Positions 23,278-34,059 of a DNA stretch of 64,000 nt are shown here, piece after piece. Position 1 is the first letter of the stretch. Each line of letters begins with the position of its first letter. The notes beneath the pieces were generated by a model. The model was not told the DNA's origin. It worked only from the letters and a program-made list of their open reading frames with translations, and did not search any database. This stretch comes from Quercus robur (Eukaryota; Streptophyta; Magnoliopsida; Fagales; Fagaceae): positions 40,864,843 through 40,928,842 of the forward strand of contig NC_065538.1 of the NCBI RefSeq assembly GCF_932294415.1. Reading direction: 5' to 3'. The position numbers were made by a program, and so were the translations under genes.

Positions 23278-23983
23278 ATGAGGACTTTCTTTCCCTCTGA
23301 GTCTTGTAAAGAAACTCAACTCAATGCTCTCAATCCACAGTCTTGGCTCCAAGTTGAAAGAGGGAAACTTCCCAAACTTTCATTGCATCCTTCTTCTTCT
23401 TCTTCATCCATGTAAGTTTTTTCTACTCAAATTATTTAGTTACAGCAGCTTAATTTATTTTCCAACGCAGTGAATTAAAGTAGTTTTGGTGTTGTCTTGT
23501 TGTTTCTTGGGGGGTTTAAATTGGTGTAGAGAATCTTTTATCAAGGTCCCTGAGCCACAGATACTCCCATTCTTTAAACCTGTTGATTATGTAGAAGTTT
23601 TAGCTCAAATTCATGCAGAACTCGAATCATGTCCTCCGCAAGAGAGGTCAAACCTCTGTTTATTACAATTTCAGGTGTTTAGAGGCCTTGGAGAGGTCAA
23701 ATTGATGCGGAGAAGCCTCCGTGCAGCGTGGCAGAAGGCTAGCACTGTTCATGAGAAGCTTGTATTTGGGGCATGGTTGAAGTATGAGAAGCAAGGGGAA
23801 GATCTTATTGCTGACTTGCTTGGCACTTGTGTGAAATGTGCACAAGATTTTGGGCCTATTGATGTAGCATCTCAGCTTCCCCTTAATTTAAATGTTAATT
23901 CCCATGAGTGTGTTTCGATGAATGGGAACCAAGTTTCGAGGAATGTTAGTTTTAGAATTGGAGATGAGAAAATACTCTTCTAG
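23278..23983 (+). pseudogene. ETO1-like protein 1 (EOL1) N-terminal fragment, truncated before the BTB domain
   Basis: Exon 1 is 23278-23411 (start MRTFFPSESCKE) with a GTAAGT donor. Exon 2 runs from 23530 (acceptor GGTGTAG) to the stop at 23983. Joined, they give 195 residues. The peptide is strongly conserved: SIESFIKVPEP, PFFKPVDYVEVLAQIHAELE, GLGEVKLMRRSLRAAW, FGAWLKYEKQGEDLIADLL. It stops just after FRIGDEKI, at the entry to the BTB domain. Full-length family members are about 890-950 residues; known members are CUL3 adaptors that bind type-2 ACC synthases and send them for degradation. Both BTB and TPR parts are missing, so that role is lost. The reading frame has no internal stop, implying recent capture. 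A-rich tandem repeats follow immediately. Confidence 0.85.
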
Positions 23984-24190
23984 CTTCTAAAAAAAAAAAA
24001 AAATTAAGAGTATTGTTTGATGCCCAGGCTGGCCGGCTTCTAAAAAAAAAATTAAGAGTATTGTTTAAAGCCCAGGCTGGCCGGTTTCTTAAAAAAAAAA
24101 AAAATTAAGAGTATTGTTTGAAGCCCAGGGGCTGGCCAGTTTCTTAAAAAAAAAAAAAAAAAAAAAAGAATTAAGAGTATTGTTTGAAAT
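23979..24190. repeat. Four tandem ~55-bp units abutting the EOL1 fragment
   Basis: Four imperfect copies of a unit made of poly-A, TTAAGAGTATTGTTTGA and GCCCAGGCTGGCCGG begin directly at the truncation point of the ETO1-like fragment, with poly-A lengths differing between copies. This marks the 3' breakpoint of the captured sequence. Confidence 0.85.
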
Positions 24191-24382
24191 GTTACCGTTG
24201 AACAAATAATAAAGAAAGGATAAAATAAGAATTAATTAAAAAAATAATATTTAAATGAAGTGGTAAAAATATAGAACATCTGATAAATGAGATATTGTAA
24301 AATGATGTGGTAAAAGAATAAAGTAGGCTTTTAGTGTGGTAAAATGACATAATATTTACAACGGCTGCTACGGATGCTCTTA

Positions 24383-24491
24383 GTTCAGGTTTCTAAACCA
24401 TACTTCCTTAGGTCCTTTTAAATATACACAACTGTTAGTTTCTTTAGGACCTTCTCTCATCTCTCCATGTGTGTGTGTTAAAAATACTAAG

Positions 24492-24522
<31 letters not shown>

Positions 24523-24544
24523 GTTAAATCAATTGGGTTTTGAG

Positions 24545-24580
<36 letters not shown>

Positions 24581-24937
24581 AATTCAATTCGGTTGACTGC
24601 AAAACATGTGCAACAACCTTAGAAGTGACATTTTGCTGTATAGGTCTTGTTAATGGTGTTTTGTGCGTTAGAATTTTATAACGTAATCAATTCATCTTTA
24701 GTTTAAAATCTATATTTTTATTAGTTTTTGTTAATTTTCAATGTAAGTGGGATCCTTTATAAGCCTCTTAACAAGTGTATAAGGGTGCTCGTTAAACAAA
24801 GCTTCTGATAAAATATGCAAAATAAAGATTCAAGTATTGTTTCAATAAAATAATCAAGCAAAAAAACTGGTACAATTATACAGTATTTCCCTTACTTCTT
24901 GTTGACACTTGATAGCCCTTATTAGCCAAAATGTTAG

Positions 24938-24970
<33 letters not shown>

Positions 24971-25014
24971 GTTGCCTACCATTATCTTACTTGGAATCAA
25001 ATACAAGATTTAAC
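24383..25014. repeat. AT-rich spacer with two long poly-A tracts and (TA)n
   Basis: Poly-A tracts at 24496-24522 and 24549-24579 and a (TA)n run at about 24941-24967. No gene recognised. Confidence 0.6.
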
Positions 25015-25022
25015 ATCAAAGG

Positions 25023-25657
25023 TAGGGTTGTGCAAAAAAAATCATTTGACCCGCCAACCCACACGACCCAATTTGTGCGGGTCCATTAAGTGAGATGTGT
25101 CGGGTTGAGATATTTCTCACCCGTCATAACTTGACGTGCTAGCTTATATTATATTGTAAAACTCTATATCACTTATTCATTCACTTTATTACTCTCGTCT
25201 CTTTCTCTACCCTTTTATTTTTCTTATTTTCACCTTTCTCTTCTCTAATAAAATTCAATTGCTCTTTCTAAGATTTTGTTATTTGATTTTACTATATTTA
25301 CAACTCTAATTTCATATTTTAGAATTTTTTTTAGAGTGATAAAATTTCATTAACTCTAATAAAAAGTAATGTAATATTCAAAATGATTGTTATTAAAAAT
25401 TATTATTTTATTTCTTTTGTTATTTAAGGAGGCAAACAATTATTCAATTTATTTGAAATATATTTAGTCAAATTGAATTTGACAATCCTCCCAACCTACT
25501 TTGCTCGTCAAGTTGAAACCACTAAGATTTTCAACTAATCTGCCGACTTTAGAGATTGGTGGGTTAGTGGTGGATTGGACTTTTCCCAACCTGCCATTAA
25601 CCAGTTGGTTAAAAATATTGGCCTCTACCCACTCAACCCAACCTGTACACACCCCTA
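25023..25657. mobile_element. hAT-type non-autonomous element with 8-bp target duplication
   Basis: Perfect 8-bp duplication ATCAAAGG at 25015-25022 and 25658-25665. The left terminus TAGGGTTGTGCA and the reverse complement of the right terminus, TAGGGGTGTGTACAGG, form imperfect TIRs. GACCCGCC/GGTTGGGTT-rich subterminal sequence is present on both sides. An 8-bp duplication with TAGGG-type TIRs fits hAT. The interior (635 bp) encodes nothing recognisable. Confidence 0.82.
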
Positions 25658-25665
25658 ATCAAAGG

Positions 25666-26460
25666 TGGGATATGCTTGGTAGTGGATAGGTATTTTGTAA
25701 CAATAAATAGTTCAAATTTCAACTAACGCTCCATTTGTTTTGACATTAATGAATCATTATCTTTTTTTTTTTTTTTCCTATGTTTGGTTGCATCCTTATA
25801 AAGGAGATAGAGTTTTTTTCAATAATTGCAATATTGTCTCTTAACTTTCTTTATTTAGCATGGCATGAGATAGAGCTGTTTTCTAGAACTTTGTTTTTTA
25901 TATACAAGATAGAAATTCTACTCTAATCTAATGTAAGTGTATATGTGTATGAAACTCCTTCTTGAAAACTTGAATCCCGGTCCTTACCCCCCCTCCCCCC
26001 CCCCCCCCCCCGCCCAACCCAATAGAACTTTGTACTTATGGAATGACCATCACGTCAAAGATTTTAAAGGAAAACAATCTTTTAAAAATAAGTTATATTT
26101 TTAATGGGATTTTATTTTTACCAAAAATAGTTTTCCTTTGACATATTTATTTTGATACTACCAAAAAAAAAAACTATCTACACAAGATTTTCTATCGAAA
26201 CAAACGAAACATAATACTCTCTTAATCCCCTAAGGACCTATAATTCTGTAATCACATTATTAGTCCACCATATTTTGAGAGGAAATTTTAGAAACCATGT
26301 ACCATTTTGTTCCTAATGAGACCACTTGCACCAATAGGTCCCAAATTGTCCATCGAGAAACCATCCTTGTTTAATTTACTTGTTTTGGACAAAGGGGAAT
26401 AGTGTTTGATGAGGTAAAATATCAGTAGGCCATATGCTTTAAACACAATTGTGAATCAAA
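25666..26460. other. Intergenic stretch with long poly-C tract
   Basis: No gene seen. A C-rich homopolymer lies near 25986-26011. The segment 25920-26060 resembles 4740-4870 and, more weakly, 52280-52370, indicating a dispersed repeat of unknown class. Confidence 0.45.
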
Positions 26461-26479
26461 AATCTAAAAAGAGAAAAAG

Positions 26480-26925
26480 GGATTATCGGAGTTCACCGAT
26501 GTGATGCTAGCCAAGGACCCTCCGACGGTTAAGTCAGTGTTTCTCTCAAGAACTCAAGTATAAAAAGTGGAAGACTAGTGTGCATACCTTTACTTTGTGA
26601 GGTTTGGTCTTTTACATAGAGAACTTGGAGTAGGTCTACTTGTTAGGTGCCACTACCATCATAGGAGGTGCGTGGACTTAGTGGACAGAGTGGAGCAAAT
26701 TTTGGGAAATTCACCCGACATCTCGGAATAGTTAATCATGGTGTAACTGACTTCTTAGTTGATGGGACTGCTTAGAATTTGCTAAGTGTTTATCTTTCGT
26801 CAATGAACTCTTTCCTTAGACGATTTTGTTTTCCTTTAGGCGAGCTTATCTTGTCTCTTGGATCCTTCTTCTTTATTCTCTCTTGGATGACTCCTATGGA
26901 CAATGACTCATTTTTTGGTATGCGT
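26480..26925. repeat. LTR-like repeat related to 28640-28990 and 33600-33700
   Basis: The order CGACGGTTAAGTCAGTGTTTC, TATAAAAAGTGG, GGTCTACTTGTTAGGTGCCACTACC and GTGGAGCAAATTTTGGG is repeated in diverged form at 28640-28930. The end CTTGGATCCTTCTTCTTTAT...GACTCATTTTTTGG recurs at 33620-33695, downstream of the decayed transposon gene. This suggests terminal sequences of one or more related retroelements. The exact LTR ends could not be fixed. Confidence 0.4.
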
Positions 26926-27228
26926 ACGCACCCCTAAACCCATATTTGACAAAAATCTTGTTTTTATTGTTTTAATCATTTTTCACATGTTATTTGATTC
27001 AATTTGGCTCTATTTAGTTAATTAATTGTGTTTAATTATTTTCCATGTTTGTTTTAGAATTTTTCCATGTTTGGTTTATTTGTGATTTTTTTTTTCCTTG
27101 TGTGTTTATTTAATTATTATCTTTTCCTTTTTAGTATATGTTTGATTGTGGTTTTAATGTATTTCCTTTTCAGTTATTGTGTGACCTTTAACATGTTGCG
27201 TGTGTACTTTTAATTAAGTGCATGATGT

Positions 27229-27740
27229 ATGTTTAGGTTAAGGATTATGGCTCTCTTAATAACTTATTTATTTAAACATGGTCTAACAACACATAATAGA
27301 GGCCAGCCCACAAGCCGGGTGGTTCTTGGGTGCCTAACACCTTCCCATACTGTACCAAAACTCCGGACCCATAATTTGGTATGCAAACCTATACATGTAA
27401 GTAAATGGCCCAAAAGGCTCAATTTGGTTCCTAAACCTAAACCAGGTGGCGATTCACCCTCCACCCGGTCGACTCTAGGCTGAGGTGTACTTCCCACAAG
27501 GATACCACTCGTCACGAGTGCTTACGCCCACAATGGTGATTTTGCTAGAGATAGAGAAGAGTTTTTTTATTTATTTTAAGAGTGAATTTTTCGGTAAATA
27601 TTTTTTTTCTAAAAAATCAAATTGAATTTTAAAGAAAGAGTTTATTTCAAAAAAAAAAACTCATTTTGAGTTTCTTTTTAGCAATAATTTTTTTTTTTTC
27701 AAAAGTTGGCCTATTCTAGCAGTCCGTGTTGTTTGATGTT
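27229..27740. other. Non-coding stretch, possibly retroelement-derived
   Basis: Around 27430-27530 the motif CCAGGTGGCGATTCACCCTC and nearby GGTCGACTCTAGGC recall sequences often seen near retroelement termini. No reading frame shows a domain. Class is not assigned. Confidence 0.3.
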
Positions 27741-27744
27741 TGAG

Positions 27745-28175
27745 TCTTTCCTTATCCTGTCTTGGGCTTTAGGCCCATCCTTTTTCTTGTCTTGGGCCTT
27801 AGGTCTATCCGTTGTCTTGTCTTGGACTTAGGCACGTCCTTTGTCTTGTCTTGGGCCGTAGGGCTATCCTTGTTTTGTCTAGAGGCATTAAGCCCACCTT
27901 TGTGTCGTCTTGGGCCTTATGCCTATCATTTGTTGTGTCTTGGGATTAGGCCCATCCGTGTCTTGTCTTTGTCTTGTCTTAGGGCCTTTGGCCCATCCTT
28001 GGTTTTGTCTAGGCTTTGAGCTGTCCTTGTTTTTGTTTTAAGGCCTTAGGCTAATGTCATGTTATCTAGGGTTGTTACCTTATCTTGTCCTTTGTTTGGG
28101 TGTTAGGGCTACTCTTATTTGTCTAGGGGCATTAGGCCCAGGTCTTGGCAAGGTTTTTTTACTTTTACTTTTTTT
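27745..28175. repeat. Degenerate ~32-36 bp minisatellite (TCTTGGGCCTTAGGCCCATCC)
   Basis: About a dozen imperfect units of CTTGTCTTGGGCCTTAGGCCCATCCTT follow each other, with the inner GGGCC-TTA-GGCCC palindrome degenerate in most. The Leu/Gly-rich reading frames across it are by-products of the repeat. Confidence 0.85.
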
Positions 28176-28348
28176 CATTGTTGTGTCTTTAAGTTTCATC
28201 CTTTTGGGTTTTACCTTTCTTGGGTCTTGTTTATTTTAATTTTTTTTTTTTCATTTTAGGGGCATGGTTAAGTGGGAAAAAAAAGTAAAATTTACTTTTG
28301 GTGATCTTTATGAAATGTCTCTTATAAAGATAAATCTCTTGTAGGTGA

Positions 28349-28618
28349 CCCACCGTTGCTCCTAAAAAGAATCTTGCACAACCCTCTTGGTCTCGAACAT
28401 TTGATAATCAACTCATAAGAAATAATCTTACTTCTATTGACCAAATGGCATTAAGCAACCAAGATATGTTGAAGAAGATGGAAGAAATGATGACAAAAAT
28501 GATTGCTCCTATCATTGAAACGCTTCACCATCTTAAGAAAGCTCAAGAAAAGAAAAAGAATCCAATTGAAGAACTACAAGAAGATGACTCTGATGATGTA
28601 CGAAAATTAGTAGGCTGA
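28349..28618 (+). pseudogene. Gag-like remnant reading frame with coiled-coil
   Basis: An open frame without a good start, closed by TGA at 28616-28618, reads NLAQPSWSRTFDNQ, then TSIDQMALSNQDMLKKMEEM, then TKMIAPIIETLHHLKKAQE and an acidic end QEDDSDDVRK. The heptad-like Met/Leu spacing suggests a short coiled coil, as in gag-type proteins of plant retroelements. I do not recognise a family, and the piece may be an internal exon or fragment. Confidence 0.3.
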
Positions 28619-28639
28619 ATGCTCCGGGCTATGATGACG

Positions 28640-29590
28640 GTTTGATGACCTGAAGAGAAATAAAGACTATCAAGGGTGACCAGGGTGAACCGGCCAATGA
28701 CCCTCTGAAGGTTAAGTTAGTTTTCTCTCTAAAACACAAGGATAGTGAATAGTAAAAATGCACCCTGGGCTGATGGAGTCAGATCCTTTTTATAGAGAGT
28801 TTTTAGTGGGTTTACTTGTTCAGATCCACTACCATCATGGGAGATGTGTATAGTTAGTGGAGAAAATAGAGCGAATTTCGGGGAATCCTCCTCCACGTTC
28901 TAGAATGATAGATCGTGGTCAGATTGCTTGGTGTTTGTAGAAAAATCCTTCAAAATTTGCTAAGTGTTATTTGGTCGTCCATGCCTCTAAGTGACATGGA
29001 TGACCAGGTTACTTTGGACGGTCATGATGTTTGTGGACGAATCTTATTCACCATCCATGGTACTTTTTATTAGGCTCCCTTTCTTGTGAACTAGTTTGGA
29101 CGTAGCTTGGTCATGGATGACCATCATGGATGAATGGAACGTGGTTTAAATCAATTGCCCCTTTATCCTTATGTTGTCCATACCACTATTGAAAATTTTG
29201 TCATTATTATTATTATTTTTCATGTGGTAATTTTTCAGTGGTTGATGAGTTTTCCACATGGCATCTTGGGGTGGCTTGGGATCTGACGTCCTGGATGTCG
29301 ACACATGACTTAATCCTATCGGTCTACACGTCATGTTGTTTTGTTCTTCAAAAAATTTGCCACGTGGTGCTTCCTGGTCGGTTCGTGCTGCTTCAATATC
29401 CCACCCTGTTACCTATAAATAGGTCAATACCTTTTCTACCCTCTCACTTTTCTCATATTTTCTCCCCTGACCTTCTCGTCTCAGTCACTCTTCGCGCTTC
29501 GTCTAAGAGTCCTCTTCCATCCTTAGTCCTCTTCGTCTAGCATTAGGTATTCTCTTCTCTTCGCCTATAGGTTTTCTCCTTTAGAAGTCT
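28640..29590 (+). promoter_or_regulatory. Upstream region of the decayed Transposase_28-type gene
   Basis: It starts with a diverged copy of the 26480-26925 repeat, including a TTTTTATAGAGAG element near 28788. It continues through GGACGAC-type motifs to a CT-rich leader (29440-29590) directly before the ATG at 29597. It therefore probably contains the retroelement-type promoter and 5' UTR. Confidence 0.35.
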
Positions 29591-29596
29591 TTACAA

Positions 29597-31708
29597 ATGG
29601 CTGAGGTCATAATGTCTTCATCTAGTGATAGAGATAAGATGGAGATAGACGAGTATCACCAGACTAGTAGTAGTGGTCGTAGTAATGATTCCATGGATGA
29701 GCAATAGTAGTCTAGAGTCCCTGGAGTTCCCCTAGAGGTCCTCTAGGGGGAGATGAGGAGGGCAACTTCTGGGTCATTTGCTGGCCTGTCCACTAGTGTT
29801 CAACTATCCACTTCTTCCCTTAATGAAGAGGACATTTTGTATTGTTGTGCCATGGACATTCAGTCCAAAATAGATGAGAAGAGGCTTTATATGCTTAGGG
29901 GTAAATACCAAATCCCTAACAAGGTCAATCCTCGTCTTGCTCTTCTAGGTGAATGGTGTTGTACCCCAAATTCTAGGGTTGGTATATATGAAGCCTACCT
30001 ACTAAGGGGTCTTAGGTTGCCTTTGAATGCCTTTGCTAGGGAGCTCCTTCATAAGTTAGGTATAGGGCCAAACCAGCTTAATCCTAAGGCATGGAAAACC
30101 ATAGTGTCCATGCAAGTGCGGTGGAGAGAGATCTTCGGCGAGACCGTCCTCTTACTGTGGACGAGTTCTTGTACTGTTATAAACCCTCTAAGATAAGCCA
30201 ATCTTTATGTTTCTATCAACTTTCGGCTAGGGGTTCCAGTTGTAGGCTAATAAGGCCCCTCCCCTTACCTGATTAGCTTTGGAAAATGGAGTTTTTCTTC
30301 GTCTCTGGGTGATGGGCAAGGAACCCTATTGAGGTAGGCAGGGACACATTCCCTCCTTACACTGGTGAGATGGATCATCTACATTCTAAGGGTATGTTAC
30401 TTTCTTTAGTTCGTCTTACTTATTCCATCATATTTATCTAACTCCATTTTCTTTTTCTTTTCAGCTGTGAAATGTCCTTCCTTGAACAACTTCTACTTGG
30501 ACCTAAACCTACAGAGGAGGCTTTAGCTCACGAGCTTACTACTCATTGTCGTAAGTCATATACACTTTTTTTTTTTTACTCGTCTCAAATTTTAACGATC
30601 ATTTTCTTCTTTCTTGTAGGAATGGAAACCATGAAGGAGAACAAAGGGAAGGGCCTTGCTGTTGGTGATAAGGTCATCCAAACGAGGGATGATATCCCTA
30701 TTTAGACTTATCCACCTATTTCATCTGCGTTAAAGCTCGTCCCTCCAATCTCGTCGGAAAAGAGGAAGACTATGTCTAAGAAGCTTGACATGAGTAACCT
30801 TCCCAGCTGTCAAGGTAACAAGAGGCCATGAGTAGACTCCTTAATGCCGTCCAAGACTCTTGTGGTTATTCTTGACCCTGCTGCTCCTCCTGCCTCTATT
30901 CAACCACCTATGGCCCCTAAGGTTGACGCTCTCATCCCTCGTCTTAATGCAGAGCCGTCTGGCTCATCTCCTAAAGCCCTTCCTCCTGAAAACGATCCCA
31001 TGACCCTTCTAAGGAGTGAGAACTTGGCTTGGAGTAGGTTCAAGCAAGTGGTGAGGAACGAGGACGTCTCCATATGCTACAATATGTCAGTCAAGGAATT
31101 TGAACATTCCACGATCCATAATCTTTTTAAGGTAACTTGTCTTTGTCCATAGCAAATTGCATACTTTGTCTTTAAGTTGCCTTTTACAGATTTTTCTTTT
31201 TCTTTTTACTGCAGGTTATGTCCAAGTTCATGGCAGTGTCCAGGCAAGCCATGGAGTTGGATAAAGAGAGGATCAAAATGGAGACGAAGATCAGGGACAT
31301 GGAGAAGGAGGTAAGTCATAAGGCTAGGGAGAGAGCGAAGTTGGAGGACGAGGTGAAGGACTTGAAGTACCCCATCGAGGAGTTAAACCATCTCCAAAAC
31401 AAAATGATGAGTTCAACTCCTCTTTGAGCAAGGCTAAGGACGAAGCCACTAAATAATTCAAAACGTCTAGCGAGTTTACTGATCTCCTGGACAAGAATTA
31501 TGCTGCAGGCTTTGAGGACTTCCGTCTAGACACCACTGAAGCTTTCTCTTGGTGGACATTGATTCTATTAAGCTCCCCATTGCAGCTGAGAGTTCTTTGC
31601 TCTAGGCCAACTCAAAGGACGTGAACATTGAAAACGATGCCTCTACTCTTCCAACAAAGGACGATTCAAAGTCTAGGGACGTTGTCCCCAATGGTTTATC
31701 CAAATAGT
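29597..31708 (+). pseudogene. Decayed 'putative gypsy type transposon' (Transposase_28-like) gene
   Basis: From the ATG at 29597 (MAEVIMSSSSDRDKMEIDEY) the frame is broken by three TAG codons (29705, 29708, 29744), each a C-to-T change from CAG. It resumes as KIDEKRLYMLRGKYQIPNKV, RVGIYEAYLLRGLRLPLNAF, ARELLHKLGIGPNQLNPKAW and, after a frameshift near 30150, LTVDEFLYCYKPSKISQS. These blocks match the plant family annotated as putative gypsy type transposon, found in non-autonomous retroelements. Downstream exons encode a Pro-rich region and a coiled coil with AMELDKERIKMETKIRDMEK (31218-31425). The final part to about 31708 is frameshifted. Several introns seem present. The product's role is unknown and this copy is inactive. 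Confidence 0.6.
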
Positions 31709-31906
31709 TTTACTTTGTGAGCAAAAATTATTTTCATTTGTATTGCTAGGGGTCCGTTGTTTTGGACCATTTTTAAATTTCTCTAAGTACATTCACTTCG
31801 TCCATGTTTAAGGATGGAAGTTTCATACACTTGCTTTTTAAGCTTATTACTGTTAAGGGTTTTTAAACAGTGGTTGTCTACCCTTTTCTGATCAAGTTTG
31901 TTTTTA

Positions 31907-33037
31907 GGGAAAATTACAATCAACTCACTTGTGGATTGGCCCATTTGCACCTTGCCTACCCGTGGTCTAAAACTTAACACTTTGCCCACCTGAGATTACC
32001 TTTGTTAGTCTTATGTTATCCACCTCTGTTAAAAACATTTTTTTAAGACTGAAAAATATTTAAAATGAATCAAAGAGTTAGGGTTTGAATTTTTTTCAAA
32101 AAAAAAAAAAAAAAGATGAACATTACAAATCAAATTCCAAACAATTACAAATCAAATTATTTGAAATTAAAACTAATATAAATCAAATGCCTACATATCA
32201 CAACAAATACAAGACAATACAACACAAGATTGAAGAGAGAGAGCCTATAGATCATAATAAACACAGAACAAAAGTTCCACCATGGGTATGGATTTGGTTT
32301 AGAACAAAGACTAAGGGAGAAAGGGGGTGAAGCTTGAGGTCATGAGCTTGGTGTAGATCAGAGAAAGCAGATAGGGTTTAAGAGAGAAATCGTCAACCAT
32401 GGAGATCGATGAAGCTTCAAAAGTAGAGACGTCCATGGCTCCAGTGAAGCTTCAGCCATGGAGATTGGTGGTGGATCAGCCATGGGTTCTGGTCATGGTG
32501 GTCTTGGAGATCAGTGGTGGATCTGTCATGGGTTCTGGTTATGGTGGTTTTTGAGATCGATAGTTGATCGGCTGGTGAAGTCTTGGATCTACTCTTCTCT
32601 CTCTCTCTCTCCCTGTGTCTGTCTCTCTTTGAGTTGCTACTTGTGTGCCTGAAAGTGTAGGATTTTTGAAATTTTAAGTTAATCATGTATATAAGTGTAG
32701 TTTGTGAATGTTTTTTGAATTTTTATTTTACTTGGATTGATTGGCTCAAGAATGTTCATACCAGAGGAAGGGTGTTCTTCAAATAAAGTTTTACAAATTT
32801 AAAAAATTTGTTTTTAGATCTTATTTCTCTCTTCCTCTTTTTTTATGTATTATTTTGTTTTGGGAGGAGAGAGACATAAAATGTGAGAAAAATACATATT
32901 TATCCTTGTTTTTAACGGAAGTGGATAACAGAAGACTAACAGATGTAACCTCAGATGGACAAAGTGTTAAGTTTTGAACCACGGGTAGACAAAGTGGAAA
33001 CAGGCCAAATCACAAATGGGTTTACTGTAATTTCCCC
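31907..33037. mobile_element. Long-TIR MULE-like element inserted 3' of the transposon gene
   Basis: The left arm (31907-~32035) mirrors the right arm (~32910-33037): GGGAAAATTACAATCAACTC against GGGGAAATTACAGTAAACCC. Further matching blocks are GATTGGCCC/GATTTGGCC, CGTGGTCTAAAACTTAACAC/CGTGGTTCAAAACTTAACAC and GTTATCCAC. Flanks TTGTTTTTA and TTATTATTA match at 7 of 9 positions, compatible with an aged 9-bp duplication. The interior has a short minisatellite (32400-32570, GGTGGATCAGCCATGGGTTC) and no transposase. Confidence 0.65.
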
Positions 33038-34050
33038 TTATTATTAAATACATTCTCGTCCGTGTTTGGACGTTTACTTTTATCCCTTTTTGTTGCTAGC
33101 TTTAATGTTTAAGTGTTCTCTTGTCCATGGTTTGGACTTCACTTTTTTAGAGATTTTGAAATATTTAAGTGTTTTCTCATCCATTGTTTGGACTTCACTT
33201 ATTGCATGCTTTAATTTGTTTATTTATTTCTCATCAACGAGTATGTGTGGGAGGTGTTTATTCTTTCCTCCTTTACTTTTTATTACCTTAAGGTTTTGTT
33301 TCACCATTTGGTGCTTTGCCATCAATGATTGTCGTCTAAGGACGGCTATTGACGATATGTCTCTGCGTCTAGAGATTTTATTCATCTATGGTTTTTAGCC
33401 TTTCTTGTGGACTTTAATTTCATAACAAATTAAAAACACTTAGTAAAAAATACAAACTGCTTTATATACCAACTAGGAAATTTGTACATAACAAAATGAC
33501 GTCCACAAACATTGCAAATGCCAATAGCTAGTGCTTCTCTCTTGGATGACTCCTATAGACAATGACTCATTTTTTGGTTACCCATCAATGTTGATACTAA
33601 GAAAGAAAGAGCTCATCTTCTCTCTTGGATCCTTCTTCTTTATTCTCTCTCGGACAACTCCTATGGACGATGACTCATTTTTTGGTTACCCATCAATGTT
33701 TATACTAAGAAAAATATATTCAATAAAGTATGATAGGGCAAGGTTAATGGTCTTTGATGGAAGAACAAATTCATAGCAGAAAACGAGGAATTCCTATTTA
33801 ACCAAATAGTCCAAGAAGTAAAAAAGGGAGAGTAATGTTCCAAGGAATACGGAATACCCCCTAATAGAAGAGTTGAATTGTGCATTTCGTTTACTCAATC
33901 TTGCAACGGGATATAAAAAAACACAATAAGTAACATGTAAAATTTAGTTTAGTCCAAATAGTCTTGACCAAAAATAGTCCTGTAGAACACGAATTGGTGT
34001 TTCTAGGCTACTACAACGAAGACAAAAAATAAAAATAAAAACAAGCTTGT
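33038..34050. repeat. Remnant 3' sequence of the transposon with local duplications
   Basis: CGTCC/GTTTGGAC motifs continue the sequence interrupted by the preceding element. About 33534-33590 and 33630-33712 are two copies of a segment with GACTCATTTTTTGGTTACCC, related to 26870-26920. No gene is supported. Confidence 0.5.
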
Positions 34051-34059
34051 GAGATATAT

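Larger units (their letters stand above)
22359..24379 (+). mobile_element. Tourist-like element carrying an ETO1-like gene fragment
   Basis: A TTA duplication flanks the element (22356-22358 and 24380-24382). The left end is GAGCACCCACAG and the reverse complement of the right end is GAGCATCCGTAG, which fit Tourist/PIF-Harbinger termini. Subterminal regions share TTGTAAAT and ATTTTACCA-type motifs. Inside are a tandemly duplicated leader (22648-22945) and an intron-containing 5' fragment of an ETO1-like gene. There is no transposase, so it would be a non-autonomous gene-carrying element. It abuts the preceding GAGCA-ended element and shares the TTA with it. Confidence 0.6.

Noticed and set aside
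27762-28239. Leu/Gly-rich reading frames with membrane-like character
   Set aside because: Translations of a degenerate TTGGGCCTTAGGCCC minisatellite; no domain.
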